DNA of 34,185 nt from positions 1 to 34,185 of the forward strand of contig JAUPWI010000003.1 of the NCBI GenBank assembly GCA_030916545.1, given 5' to 3'. Made by a program: the position numbers and the translations under genes. The DNA comes from Patescibacteria group bacterium. GTDB taxonomy: Bacteria > Patescibacteriota > Minisyncoccia > Moranbacterales > UBA1568. Positions 15,229 through 25,469 of the stretch are shown one piece after another. Numbering within the stretch: position 1 is the stretch's first letter; every line of letters starts with the position of its first letter. The notes below the pieces were generated by a model. It saw only the letters and a list, made by a program, of their open reading frames with translations, did not search any database and was not told where the DNA came from.

Positions 15229-16347
15229 TCAAAGCGAGGCGTAGAGTTGCTCGTATTCACCCACTGTCTTTCGTAGGTCGAAATGCGCTTCGACGAAGGC
15301 CCGGGCTTCCCGACCAAGTCTCGCTCTCTCGTTCGGATTGGCTTGTAGGGTAGTGATGGCTCGAGAGAGGGCGCCCGTATCGCCGCGAGGAATCGTAACA
15401 CAGATATCGTCGTTTGCGAACTCCCGGAAGATAGGGAGATCGGAGAGAATCACCGGCTTTCCGCAAGCATAGGCTTCGATGATGACGAGCGGGACATCGA
15501 ATTTTCCCCGCATGTCATTAACGGGAAAGACGACAATATCCGCGAGATTATAGAGTTTCGGCATGTCGGCGTAGGTATCGGTGAAGCGGATGTGATGGAG
15601 GACGCCGGCCTTCTCGAAGCGTCCGGTGATCTCGATTTTCTTGAGACGGTCATCCTCATGTTTCTTGACACGGCAGGCGAAGACGAATTTCATGTTCGAA
15701 TCCGGATGAGCCGTGAAGTACTCGATGAGCCAGTCCGTGAGCATATCGGTCGCTCCGAGACGCGCGTATTCACCATTGTAGGTGACGATGAAGTCTTCCG
15801 GAGTCAGGTGGAAATGCGCGAGAGTCTTAGGGCTCTTTTCGGACGGTTGGTAATACGTAAGATCGACTCCCGGATAGATACGGCTGACTTGGTTCAGGCC
15901 GATATCGCGGAGAAGCTTCTTCGAGTAATCGGAATAGACGACGATATGGTCGGCGAAAAGTAGCTGCTTCCACTGCTTCGGTCCGTAGAGGTCTTCGCGC
16001 AGGGTGGCGATGGTCTGGATGGTCCGGCCATGCGTCGGTCGGCTGAAGAAATTGATGAGCGAAGTGTTTTTGCGGGTCGGGGTGAAGAGGTAGTGAGTGA
16101 TGTCGAATTTCCCACGGAGACTCCGGAGCGCAGTGAGGAGACGGAGTTTTTCTGAGAAATCGAGCTCGTTTTTGGTATAGCAGGGAATCTGGGTGATATT
16201 GGCCGGGAGATCCGGAAGCCAGGTCGGCGTGGTGAGGATGCTGACGTGGTGTCCGCTGACCGATTTGGCAAGGAAGTAGGCGAAGTTCTTGGAAGCCTCG
16301 TCCCAAGGCGGAACCAGGGGGCGGGTTGCGAGCAGGATCTTTTTCAT
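15229..16347 (-). CDS. Glycosyltransferase family 4 (GT-B fold)
   Basis: This 372-residue soluble protein has the two-lobed GT-B pattern. The N-terminal acceptor lobe starts MKKILLATRPLVPPWDEASKNFAYFLA, followed by a linker near YPGVDLTYY. The C-terminal nucleotide-sugar lobe carries FIVTYNGEYARLGATDML, ADIVVFPVNDMRGKFDVPLVIIEAYACGKPVILSDLPIFREF (the EX7E-type region) and a C-terminal helix. Such retaining enzymes add sugars to lipid-linked glycans on the cytoplasmic side. The donor and acceptor are unknown. It is divergent from ychF and lies upstream of rtcB on the same strand. It likely works with the flippase and ligase genes 4-6 kb away. Confidence 0.88.
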   Translation of the reverse strand: MKKILLATRPLVPPWDEASKNFAYFLAKSVSGHHVSILTTPTWLPDLPANITQIPCYTKNELDFSEKLRLLTALRSLRGKFDITHYLFTPTRKNTSLINFFSRPTHGRTIQTIATLREDLYGPKQWKQLLFADHIVVYSDYSKKLLRDIGLNQVSRIYPGVDLTYYQPSEKSPKTLAHFHLTPEDFIVTYNGEYARLGATDMLTDWLIEYFTAHPDSNMKFVFACRVKKHEDDRLKKIEITGRFEKAGVLHHIRFTDTYADMPKLYNLADIVVFPVNDMRGKFDVPLVIIEAYACGKPVILSDLPIFREFANDDICVTIPRGDTGALSRAITTLQANPNERARLGREARAFVEAHFDLRKTVGEYEQLYASL

Positions 16348-16572
16348 AGATTTTGAGAAGGATACGTCTTCTTATAGGGTGGCGGGTGCGAGGATATACT
16401 TATCATACAAGAAGCCGGGATTTCGGTCATCTGGGTACCGTATGATGGAAGGGAGGGCACTCTCTTTACACACAGAGAGAATCCTGCCAGAATGAGTCGG
16501 TTTCTCTCCGTTCATGCCTCGTGGTACGATCGTGCGAGTGGAAATACCCCATCTTTCTTAATGTAAATCCCT

Positions 16573-17625
16573 ATGTCACTCAAAGTCGGAATCGTCGGGT
16601 TGCCGAATGTCGGGAAATCGACCTTGTTTAAGGCACTGACTCGGAAACCGGTCGATATCAATAATTATCCTTTCTGCACCATCGAGCCGAATATCGGCAT
16701 CGTCGAAGTGCCGGACGAGCGGCTCGGTAAGTTGGCCGCTCTTTCCGGGAGCAAGAAAATCATTCCGGCTGTCATCGAGTTCGTCGATATCGCCGGGTTG
16801 GTGAAGGGCGCGAGCGAGGGTGCGGGACTCGGGAACAAGTTCCTAGCGAATATCCGTGAGGTGGATGCGATCGTCGAGGTGGTCCGGGCCTTTGAGAATA
16901 CCGATATCATCCACGTGAACAATCGTATCGAACCGGAGGACGATATCGCGGTCATCAATACGGAGTTGATCTTGGCGGATCTCGAGACGCTCGCCAAACG
17001 CAAGATCAAGACGGCCAAGGAGGCTCGGGGGGGAGATAAGGATGCGCCGATCGAGCTCGCATTGATCGAGCGGTTAGAGCGCGAGCTTTCCGAGGGCGTC
17101 CTGGCGCACCAGATCCTCTTGTCCCTCACCGAAGAGAAAGAGCGGAAAATGGTGCGCGGATTACAGTTGCTTACCGCTAAGCCGTTTCTGTACGTGTATA
17201 ATATTTCGGACACCTATCAGACGCTGACCCCATCTCTTGAGGAACGACCGCACGTGAAGCTCGATATTAAGATCGAGGAAGAGCTGCTCGACATGTCTCC
17301 GGAAGAGATGGCCGAGATGGAAATCGTTTCGCATATCGGCGAATTGGCGCGTCAGGCCTATGCGCTTCTCGGCCTTATGACGTATTTCACGACGGGCCCC
17401 GAAGAGACGCGCGCCTGGACGGTGAAGCAGGGTTCCACAGCTCCGCAGGCCGGCGCGGCGATTCATGGGGACTTCGAAGAGAAATTCATTCGGGCAGAAG
17501 TCATTCATTGGGATACACTCTTGGCGGCTGGTTCCTGGAGCGCGGCACGCGATCAGGGGACGCTTCGTATCGAGGGGAGAGATGCCATCATCACGGATGG
17601 GGATGTCATCGTTTTCCGGGTCTGA
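16573..17625 (+). CDS. ychF: Ribosome-binding ATPase YchF (Obg-like)
   Basis: YchF/OLA1 proteins are P-loop NTPases of the Obg family that bind the ribosome and prefer ATP. In this 350-residue protein, G1 is GLPNVGKST (9-17), the switch I region reads NNYPFCTIEPN, and G3 is DIAGLVKGASEGAGLGNKFL. The G4 position is YNISD rather than an NKxD motif, as expected for YchF. A coiled-coil insertion lies in the middle (about 130-200). The C-terminal TGS domain includes TYFTTGPEETRAWTVKQG, FIRAEVIHW and DGDVIVFRV at the end. Length is slightly shorter than E. coli YchF (363). No Shine-Dalgarno is visible before ATG 16573. A strong terminator follows at 17658. Confidence 0.97.
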   Translation: MSLKVGIVGLPNVGKSTLFKALTRKPVDINNYPFCTIEPNIGIVEVPDERLGKLAALSGSKKIIPAVIEFVDIAGLVKGASEGAGLGNKFLANIREVDAIVEVVRAFENTDIIHVNNRIEPEDDIAVINTELILADLETLAKRKIKTAKEARGGDKDAPIELALIERLERELSEGVLAHQILLSLTEEKERKMVRGLQLLTAKPFLYVYNISDTYQTLTPSLEERPHVKLDIKIEEELLDMSPEEMAEMEIVSHIGELARQAYALLGLMTYFTTGPEETRAWTVKQGSTAPQAGAAIHGDFEEKFIRAEVIHWDTLLAAGSWSAARDQGTLRIEGRDAIITDGDVIVFRV

Positions 17626-17657
17626 GTTTTTGAGGCGCGAGACCGTGCAGGCAGCTT

Positions 17658-17694
17658 CAAGAGAGGATCTTTCCAGAGTCCTCTCTTGTTGTTT
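17658..17694 (+). terminator. Intrinsic terminator after ychF
   Basis: CAAGAGAGGA (17658-17667) and TCCTCTCTTG (17679-17688) form a perfect 10-bp stem with an 11-nt loop, followed by TTGTTT. The same TTGTTT is the likely -35 box of the next gene, so terminator and promoter are joined. Confidence 0.85.
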
Positions 17695-17717
17695 ATCAGT
17701 CTGGAATTTGGTATTCT
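17689..17717 (+). promoter_or_regulatory. Promoter of the giant surface protein gene
   Basis: TTGTTT (17689-17694) and TATTCT (17712-17717) are separated by 17 bases. The start site would be near 17724, leaving a leader of about 63 bases before ATG 17787. AAGAAGA at 17775-17781 is a weak ribosome site. Confidence 0.6.
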
Positions 17718-17786
17718 AGGGAAAGAGGATTTTTCTTTCGGGAGTCTCGCGGCATCCGGAAAAGTTTTCTGACAAGAAGAATATTC

Positions 17787-20700
17787 ATGCGTAAAGACGT
17801 CATGCGTTTTCGAGCGAACGGTCACAAAGAAATACCAAAAGCAAAAAAGTCATTCCTTTCTTTCCAGGAATATTTTTCGGTATTTATCAAGAAAAGAAGG
17901 GGGGAACGGTCGTCCAGTGTGGTACGTTCCCGTTTGAAGGCGCTGTGCCGGACACCTATCGGGCCGCGCTTTTCTGTTCAGGAGAAAGCAGAGCGGGCAC
18001 GTGTGGTCATTGAGGCTGAGAGTCTGGAAGAATTCCTGAAGTCCTATGCTGTTACTTCGAAACATAGTTATGGTACGGCCTACTGGCGTCGGCGATCTTT
18101 CTCGCTTTTGAGTGCCTTTGTTGCAAAGTACGCGGCATTTTTTGGAAAAGTGGCGTGGATGTTTTCGTGGCGGAGTAGTATCGCGGCACTGGTCGCGGTA
18201 TTGGTGGTGTACATCGGAGGGATGAATGTGTCGAGCGCGCCGTATGCTCGTACCATTACCACCAAAGCTGAATGGGGATTGGGAGTGACTGATAATCTCT
18301 CCCTTGACAGCGCGGCTGATTCCCTTCAGTTGGCTGGGGATGGAACCTGGTCGGCACGGACCTGGGCGGTGCCACCCGATACGGTCAGCGCCGGATCAAG
18401 CTCCATTTTTCTCGGGGATAATCTATATGTCGTCCGTGGGCTCTCGGACAAAGCGTTCTGGAAATACGATTCGGCACTCAACGTGTGGTCAGAGCTTTCT
18501 GACCTGCCGTTTCCGGTATACTATGGTGCTGACATGGTGGCTGACAGCGCCAACAATCTTATTTATGTTATCTTTGGTGGTTTTTCGAAAAAGTTCTATT
18601 CATACAATGTGGTGACGGACGCCTGGACGGAGCTCCCGGAACTCCTCGATACGCCTTGGACGGGAGCGAGTATTGGGTTTGATGGGACGAATCCTTTTGT
18701 TCTTCGTGGCAATAGCAGTACTGACTTTTGGAAATACAATGTGGCGCTTGGCGAATGGCAAAACTTGGCGCCGATTTCCGCGACGGTATCTGCGGGAGCC
18801 AGTCTCGTCTACGGGTATGATGGAAATTTTTATACGCCACGCGGTGTCAATACGCTGACGTTTTACCGCTACAATATTGCGAGCAATACCTGGAGTGCTC
18901 GTACGAATATCACTGCGGGGCAGCTCTTTAATGGGAGCCAGAAAGGCGCATATGCTAATGGCTATATCTATTATCCGCGTTCGACAGGAACTACGGGATT
19001 TCTCCGATACGATATCGTGGGAAATAGTTGGACGGTGCTTGCGGCGACACCTGCCGTGACAACTGACACCCCGGTGGCTTTCAATGCCAACGACAATAAA
19101 CTCTACATGCTTCGTTCAGCTGGTACCTATGATTTGTGGAAATTTGATCCGACAATCGGGGCAACAGGGGATTGGGTGGGACCACAGCAGGTCCTCAATA
19201 ATACCGGAACTATCGGGACAGGAGGGGATCTTTTCTGGAACGGAGTGACGGGCGCCGGATCATATGTCTATGCCATGCGCGGAGGAGCGGCGGGGTTTTA
19301 TCGTTACAATGTATCCCTTAATACCTGGACGGCCATGAATAATCCGGCGGTGGCTTCGACTACCGATACGACCGGAACATTGGTAAATGATTATGTCTAC
19401 TATCCGCTGGGCAATAACACCACGACGTTTTATCGCTATACGATCTCTACCAATACCTGGGGAGCGATGACGGTTTTGCCGGGTGCAGCTTCCAATGGAG
19501 CGAGCGCTGTATACAATGCTTCGGATAGTCGAGTGTATGTCCTGCGAGGAAACGGCACCTCGAATCTGTACAGTAGTCCGAATAATCCTGTGCTTGCGTG
19601 GACAACGCAGGCATCGACAGTGGTCAGCGGCGTAACTTATCAAGCGAATGTCGGTGCGAGGATGGTATCAGACGGAACAGACCTTTATGCCACAATGGGC
19701 GATGGTGAGACGGCCTTTCTTAAATACAATACGGCTGGCAATACCTGGTCAGCTCTGAAGCAGACTCCTTTTGCGCAGTACTATGGGACGAGCTTGACCT
19801 ATGCAGGCGGCAAGATTTATGCCTTGGCGGGGTATTATAAGGATGAGACCTGGGAATATACCATTGCAACCGACACCTGGAGGCTGCTGCCATCGAATCA
19901 AAAATATCTCTATGGCCGCGGACCTTACAACGGCGCCACTCTCGAATATGTCGGGGGAAGTTCATTTTATGCTTTGACGGGACAGGCGACGACGGATATG
20001 TGGAGCTATACTGCTGGGATGAATAATTTTGCGAGCTCAGGGAGCTATGTGAGTCAGACTCTCGATGTTTCGCAGGCGTCAACTTGGGTGTCGTTTGTGG
20101 TCAATGATGCTCAGCCAGCCAATACCAGTATCGTCTATGAGACACGAACCAGTACTGATGCGAGCTCATGGTCGAGTTGGGAAGCGGTAGTGGGGACGAC
20201 GATTGCATCCCCGGCGCAACGCTATATTCAGGTGCGAATCACGCTGGCTACGAGCGATGGAGTGAGTACGCCGACCGTTTCGGACTATACGATTACCTAT
20301 AATAATTCCGATACACCTCCGACCAATCCATCGGCCGTCAATGCCTATTCACAGGTTTCCGGCGGAGTTTCACTTTCATCAGGGAATACCTACCTCTATG
20401 AGCATCCTTATTTCACCTTTTCCGGCGCCAGTAGTCCTGAAGCGGGCGTGGAAGGGTATTATGTGTATTTCGGAACGAATGCCAGTGCTGACCCGGCGGT
20501 TGATGGATCCTATCAGACCAGCACGACGTATGAAGTCAACCATGGGCTGAATGCGGGTACCTACTATCTGCGGATCAAGACCAAGGACAACAATGGCAAT
20601 GTGAGTATCGGGACATATGCAGCCTTTACTTACATCTACAATGGCGTTTCACCCGCTCTGGTTGAAACCAAAACAAGCCAGGCAGATTTCTCGGCTGGGA

Positions 20701-23700
20701 CACTCAGCGATGTTTCGGCGGGCGATGTGGCTGATGCGATGCGTCTTTCGGCAAGTAGTGGGACGGGATTTTGGAATCAATCCAGGCTTTCGAATATCTC
20801 CGCGAGCGTCTTCTACGGAGGAGACAGTGTTCAGGTGAATTATGCCGGAACCGATTATATTTTCGTGCTTCGGGGTGGCGCCACGACCGGATTTTATCGG
20901 TACGACATTGCGAATAATACCTGGCTTGTTCGGCAGCCAACCCCAGGCAATGTGAGTTACGGTGGGTCTCTCGAGGCTGGACCTGAGGGGTTTCTCTATG
21001 CGACGCAGGGTGGAGGAGCATCGGCTGTCTTCTGGAAGTATGATATCGCTCTGAATTCTTGGACAGCGGTATCGAGCGCGCCGAAGAATTTCGCAGTTGG
21101 GGGATCGATTACATATGACGGGTCACGCTATATCTATGGTCTTCCGGGGAGTGATGACGCGTTTTATCGGTATGACACGACCACTGATTCTTGGAGTGCC
21201 CGGGCCAATGCTCAGTTCGGCAATCCGAATACGGCCGACGGTCAGACGGTGAATTATGATTCGGATAGCGTCTATGATGGACGTAACAACATCTATGTGA
21301 TACAGGGAAATTACTATCCCTACTTCGCCAAGTATTCCATCGCGACCGATGGGGCTTATGGTGAGACGGCCAATACCTGGACGATACTCGCATCCGCTCC
21401 GACCGGTGTCTATACCGGAGGGAGTCTTGCCTACGATACGACGACGGAGAGCGTCTATATGACACGGGGTAACTGGAAGAATAATTATTACAAATATGAT
21501 GTCGGTTTGAATAGCTGGTCGCAACTCCCTGATACGCCGGCAACCTTTGATCAGGGGGCTTCACAGGTGGTGTATAACGGGTATATCTACGCGCTTCGTG
21601 GGGCCAATCAGACGAATTTTTATCGGTACAATATTGCGGAGAGTTCGTGGGAGATTCCGACCAAGGGACTGTTCGGACCATCGATTCCTGGGGGAACGAC
21701 GTACTTCCCTTTTTCATCGGGAACCAATGTGGTAACGGATGGCGGCGAAAACATGTATATGATTCGCGGAAGCTATGACAACGTGTTTCTTCGTTACAAT
21801 GTGGCGACGGGAACGACGACGGAAATGGCCCGGTTGCCGGTCGGTGCTTGGGACGGGTCCAGTCTTGTCTATGTCGGCAACCACGATGAGATTTATTATT
21901 CTCCAGGGGCCATCCGGACGACGCGGAGCGGAGCGAGTAATTATTTCTATAAATATGATATTCCGACCAATACCTGGAGCGAGGTTACCACTGACCGACC
22001 ACCGCTTCAGGTGGGTACGGGATCGAGCATGACTTATGACGGATCGCGTTACATGTATCTGACGCGCGGAGTAGGGACGGCCACCTGGTGGCGCTACGAC
22101 CTTGATGCCGCGGCTGGTTCGCGCTGGTCGTCGGCTTTGTCAGCTGGTCTTGGTACCACGACGACAGGAGGAAAATTGGTGTATAGCGGCGGGTATGTCT
22201 ATGCGGTGCGTGGTGGCGCGGCGACTATCTATCGGTACGATCCGGTCGCGACGACCTGGGCTACGATACCGGCGCTGCCGGCGTCGATCAGCACGGGCGG
22301 CGGTATCGTCGACGGTGGCGATGGGTATCTCTATGTGACTCGGGGTACTAATACCGCGAATAATTATCGGTATCGTATCGCCGACGGACTCGCGGGGACC
22401 TGGGCGAGCGTGACGGATATCCCGGCGCAGGTCAATACCGGAGGGTTCCAGGAGCATGTAAGCAACCGGAACTGGGTAATAGCCGGTAGCGGCACCAATT
22501 CTTATCCGGATGGAGTGTATAGTTTCGTGGTGAGTTCGACCGGTAATGGCACGGGATTTCAAAAGACGGGAACGTATACTTCGGAAGCGCTGGATCTGGT
22601 CTCGGTGTATAAGTGGGCCAGTTTTTCAGCCAACTACACGCTCCCCGATAATACGTTTGTGGCTTTTGAAACAAGGAGTTCGGATGATGGGCTGGCATGG
22701 GATAATTGGGTGGCGGTTTCAAATGAGCAGGTGTTTGGAACAAACCATGTGTTTAAAATCAACTCCGCTCCCAATGGGTATATCCAAGTGCGAGCCACCT
22801 TGTCTTCGTCAGACAGGATCTTCTCGCCGCTGATCACTGAGTATTCGATCGGTTATTATCAGGATATGACCGAGCCGACCAATCCGAGTGCGGTCAGCGC
22901 TTATACGAGTGCCGCCAAGGCGACAGGCATAGCGACGAACACCTGGTACAATCATGCAGCACCCCATTTCGAGTGGCCGGCGGTTGACGCGGTCGGCGGG
23001 GCGACCGATGGTGTGGGCGGGTCGGGTGTGGCGGGGTATTATGTCTATTTCGGTATCGATAGTAACGCCGATCCGGTGACGTTTCAGACGACCAATACCT
23101 ATACGGCGAGCGGTTTGTCAGCCGGGCAAACGTACTATCTGAAGATCATGACTGAGGACAATGCCGGGATGATCACGGCGAGTTCGTACAGCGCCTTTAC
23201 CTATAAATTCGATAATATCGCTCCGACCAATCCGACCATTATTTCTGTCAATCCAACCGGATATACGGCGGTTGATAATTTTATTTTTACTTGGTCATCC
23301 GATGCTGCCGATTCGTTTTCCGGTATTTCCAAGCTGCAGTATCGGACCGATGGCGATGTGGCTGATACCTGGACCGATATCGCTAACCCTGCTGACATCA
23401 CGGTCACGTTGCCTAACGTGAATCATATTGTAGGTGCGTATCAGTCAGGTAAGAATAAATTTTATCTGCGGGTGGTGGACGGCGCTGGTAATGTGTCGAC
23501 TTCACTTTTGCAAGAGTATTACTACAGTGCGAGTGCTCCGACGCCGCCGCAGAACCTGACTGCCACTCCGGCGACGTCCACAGCCAACTCTTTTTCCTTT
23601 TCCTGGGATTCTCCGGCATCCTTTGCGGGGGACGAAGCCGCTATTGTGTATCATTATTCGGTCAACGTGCTGCCAACAGCCAATAATTCCGTCTCGACTG

Positions 23701-25367
23701 CCTTGAAGGCGGCTGGTCCGAGTGCCTTCGCGACCCAAAAAGGAGAGAATTTGTTCTTTGTGGTAGCCGAGGATGAGTCAGGGAATATCGAATACGGGAA
23801 TTACGCTGTGGTGTCGTTCGAGGCAGATACCAGTAGTCCGCCGATCCCGGGTACAGTGCAGATTTTTGATACTTCAGATCGGGAGAATTCCAAGTATGGC
23901 GTGGCGGTGAAGTGGGCGCGTCCAGAGGGGATTGATGCCGCTAACTTCGATGGCTTCGTAATCTATCGTTCAGCTGACAACGTGACATTTACCGAGATAG
24001 CGAAGACGACGGGAAGTGCATACGTCGATTCGGGTGAAATCCTTCTGGCATCGGGAGACACGACGCTTGAGAGCAAGTTGTATTATTATCACGTGAAGTC
24101 GAAAGATAAGACGAGTAATTATTCAGCCGCATCCTCAACGGTCTCAATCGTTCCGACAGGCAAGTACACGACGCCGCCGAAACTGGTAGGGACACCGAGT
24201 TATACGACCCAGGCCTTTCAGACCTCCTTCACCTGGGCGACCGATCGCGTCGCGAGCTCGTTCATCGAATACGGTAAAAGCATTTCGCTCGGGGAAACGA
24301 CCGGTCAGGTGGACTCTGTCACGACGCATGAGGTATTGGTCAAGGGATTGGATGCCGGAACGAAATATTTCTATCGAGTCAAATATATCGATCCGGACGG
24401 CAATATCGGCACCTCGAATATAGACACCTTCACTACGCTTCCGCCGCCCGTCATTTCTGAGGTCTTGGTGACAGATATCCAGTTGTACACGGCGTATGTG
24501 AGTTGGACCACGAATGTGAGCGCCACCTGTACCCTCAAGTACGGTTCCTTCAGTATCGAGGAAAAATCAAGCGGTTCCGGCCATGTCCAGAAGATCGATC
24601 AGTTGAACCCGGCTTCGGATTATCGGGCGCAGATCGACTGCATCGACGGTGATCTTAACTCGTTTTCTTCCGATGAATACGCCTTTAGTACACCGGAAGA
24701 GCCGGTCGTGTCGGATGTCACGGTAGAGAACAAGGCGGATGTGGACCTTCCGACCATCATCATCTCCTATCTTACCAATGTCCCGACCTCGACACTCATC
24801 TATTACAAGTCGGCCGGGAACTCCGAGAATCACACGTATCTGACTGAGGAACTTGTCACCGAGCATTCCGCCGAGATCTCCGATCTGGATCCGGCCGTTG
24901 AATACATCGTGAGCATTACCGGTATGGATACGCATAATATCCAGGCGAAGCCGTATGAACAGCGGATAACGACGCGGACGGATTCCCGACCACCGAAAGT
25001 CCTCTCAAACAAGGCGATGGGACGTGTATCGGGGCGGGGCAATAACGCCCAGGCTAGTGTCTATATCAAGATCGAAACCGATGAGCCTTCACGCCTGCAT
25101 GTGGCGTATGCCAAGGGTATCGTGACCAGGTCGTTCGAGCAGTCGACGAATGATGATTCTCTCAATACTTATCACCTCATCACGATTCCGGCCGAAGCGG
25201 GCGATGTCTATAGTTATCAGGTCGAGGTCTATGATGAGGCCGGAAACAAGACGACGACGGATCCGTCGACGGTCCCAGTCGAGCAGTCGAAGGCCAATGC
25301 GACGGAAGTCATCACGCGGACCTTCCTGAATAACTTTGGGTGGATGTCGAGGCTTGGTGGGAATTAG
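17787..25367 (+). CDS. Giant Kelch/fibronectin type III surface protein, N-terminally anchored
   Basis: The 2526-residue protein starts with about 128 basic, presumably cytoplasmic residues. One membrane helix follows (about 129-147, SIAALVAVLVVYIGG), and everything after it is extracellular beta-rich sequence. Two long Kelch-like regions (about 175-745 and 985-1590) repeat units with fYRYn, NtWs and iY-lrG. Each is followed by a beta-sandwich (about 755-840, 1597-1690) and an FN3-like domain starting PTNPSAV (about 843, 1697). Six or seven more FN3-like domains run to about 2510. There is no sorting signal or C-terminal anchor, so the N-terminal helix is the only attachment. Asn, Thr and Ser are abundant and cysteine is rare. 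A role in attachment to a host or to other cells is inferred from architecture alone. A strong promoter precedes it. Confidence 0.85.
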   Translation: MRKDVMRFRANGHKEIPKAKKSFLSFQEYFSVFIKKRRGERSSSVVRSRLKALCRTPIGPRFSVQEKAERARVVIEAESLEEFLKSYAVTSKHSYGTAYWRRRSFSLLSAFVAKYAAFFGKVAWMFSWRSSIAALVAVLVVYIGGMNVSSAPYARTITTKAEWGLGVTDNLSLDSAADSLQLAGDGTWSARTWAVPPDTVSAGSSSIFLGDNLYVVRGLSDKAFWKYDSALNVWSELSDLPFPVYYGADMVADSANNLIYVIFGGFSKKFYSYNVVTDAWTELPELLDTPWTGASIGFDGTNPFVLRGNSSTDFWKYNVALGEWQNLAPISATVSAGASLVYGYDGNFYTPRGVNTLTFYRYNIASNTWSARTNITAGQLFNGSQKGAYANGYIYYPRSTGTTGFLRYDIVGNSWTVLAATPAVTTDTPVAFNANDNKLYMLRSAGTYDLWKFDPTIGATGDWVGPQQVLNNTGTIGTGGDLFWNGVTGAGSYVYAMRGGAAGFYRYNVSLNTWTAMNNPAVASTTDTTGTLVNDYVYYPLGNNTTTFYRYTISTNTWGAMTVLPGAASNGASAVYNASDSRVYVLRGNGTSNLYSSPNNPVLAWTTQASTVVSGVTYQANVGARMVSDGTDLYATMGDGETAFLKYNTAGNTWSALKQTPFAQYYGTSLTYAGGKIYALAGYYKDETWEYTIATDTWRLLPSNQKYLYGRGPYNGATLEYVGGSSFYALTGQATTDMWSYTAGMNNFASSGSYVSQTLDVSQASTWVSFVVNDAQPANTSIVYETRTSTDASSWSSWEAVVGTTIASPAQRYIQVRITLATSDGVSTPTVSDYTITYNNSDTPPTNPSAVNAYSQVSGGVSLSSGNTYLYEHPYFTFSGASSPEAGVEGYYVYFGTNASADPAVDGSYQTSTTYEVNHGLNAGTYYLRIKTKDNNGNVSIGTYAAFTYIYNGVSPALVETKTSQADFSAGTLSDVSAGDVADAMRLSASSGTGFWNQSRLSNISASVFYGGDSVQVNYAGTDYIFVLRGGATTGFYRYDIANNTWLVRQPTPGNVSYGGSLEAGPEGFLYATQGGGASAVFWKYDIALNSWTAVSSAPKNFAVGGSITYDGSRYIYGLPGSDDAFYRYDTTTDSWSARANAQFGNPNTADGQTVNYDSDSVYDGRNNIYVIQGNYYPYFAKYSIATDGAYGETANTWTILASAPTGVYTGGSLAYDTTTESVYMTRGNWKNNYYKYDVGLNSWSQLPDTPATFDQGASQVVYNGYIYALRGANQTNFYRYNIAESSWEIPTKGLFGPSIPGGTTYFPFSSGTNVVTDGGENMYMIRGSYDNVFLRYNVATGTTTEMARLPVGAWDGSSLVYVGNHDEIYYSPGAIRTTRSGASNYFYKYDIPTNTWSEVTTDRPPLQVGTGSSMTYDGSRYMYLTRGVGTATWWRYDLDAAAGSRWSSALSAGLGTTTTGGKLVYSGGYVYAVRGGAATIYRYDPVATTWATIPALPASISTGGGIVDGGDGYLYVTRGTNTANNYRYRIADGLAGTWASVTDIPAQVNTGGFQEHVSNRNWVIAGSGTNSYPDGVYSFVVSSTGNGTGFQKTGTYTSEALDLVSVYKWASFSANYTLPDNTFVAFETRSSDDGLAWDNWVAVSNEQVFGTNHVFKINSAPNGYIQVRATLSSSDRIFSPLITEYSIGYYQDMTEPTNPSAVSAYTSAAKATGIATNTWYNHAAPHFEWPAVDAVGGATDGVGGSGVAGYYVYFGIDSNADPVTFQTTNTYTASGLSAGQTYYLKIMTEDNAGMITASSYSAFTYKFDNIAPTNPTIISVNPTGYTAVDNFIFTWSSDAADSFSGISKLQYRTDGDVADTWTDIANPADITVTLPNVNHIVGAYQSGKNKFYLRVVDGAGNVSTSLLQEYYYSASAPTPPQNLTATPATSTANSFSFSWDSPASFAGDEAAIVYHYSVNVLPTANNSVSTALKAAGPSAFATQKGENLFFVVAEDESGNIEYGNYAVVSFEADTSSPPIPGTVQIFDTSDRENSKYGVAVKWARPEGIDAANFDGFVIYRSADNVTFTEIAKTTGSAYVDSGEILLASGDTTLESKLYYYHVKSKDKTSNYSAASSTVSIVPTGKYTTPPKLVGTPSYTTQAFQTSFTWATDRVASSFIEYGKSISLGETTGQVDSVTTHEVLVKGLDAGTKYFYRVKYIDPDGNIGTSNIDTFTTLPPPVISEVLVTDIQLYTAYVSWTTNVSATCTLKYGSFSIEEKSSGSGHVQKIDQLNPASDYRAQIDCIDGDLNSFSSDEYAFSTPEEPVVSDVTVENKADVDLPTIIISYLTNVPTSTLIYYKSAGNSENHTYLTEELVTEHSAEISDLDPAVEYIVSITGMDTHNIQAKPYEQRITTRTDSRPPKVLSNKAMGRVSGRGNNAQASVYIKIETDEPSRLHVAYAKGIVTRSFEQSTNDDSLNTYHLITIPAEAGDVYSYQVEVYDEAGNKTTTDPSTVPVEQSKANATEVITRTFLNNFGWMSRLGGN

Positions 25368-25381
25368 GAGGAAATTAGTGG

Positions 25382-25440
25382 TATACTATAGAGAGGACTA
25401 TCGCACCCTGTTCCGAGTCGGGGTGGGTGTTTTCGATGAA
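25382..25440 (+). promoter_or_regulatory. Extended -10 promoter and leader hairpin before the ABC transporter operon
   Basis: TGGTATACT gives an extended -10 box with TATACT at 25382-25387; no -35 is recognised. The leader contains CACCC and GGGTG arms (about 25404-25425) followed by GGTGTTTTC. This hairpin could end transcripts from the surface protein gene or attenuate the operon. Confidence 0.45.
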
Positions 25441-25469
25441 TGAGGAAAGGAAACATAAAAAGAGAAGAG

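Noticed and set aside
17720..17770. Element-like sequence before the giant protein (TTTTTCTTTCGGG and GGCATCCGGAAAA)
   Set aside because: It has a faint likeness to the core borders but no inner hairpin and no complementary arms.
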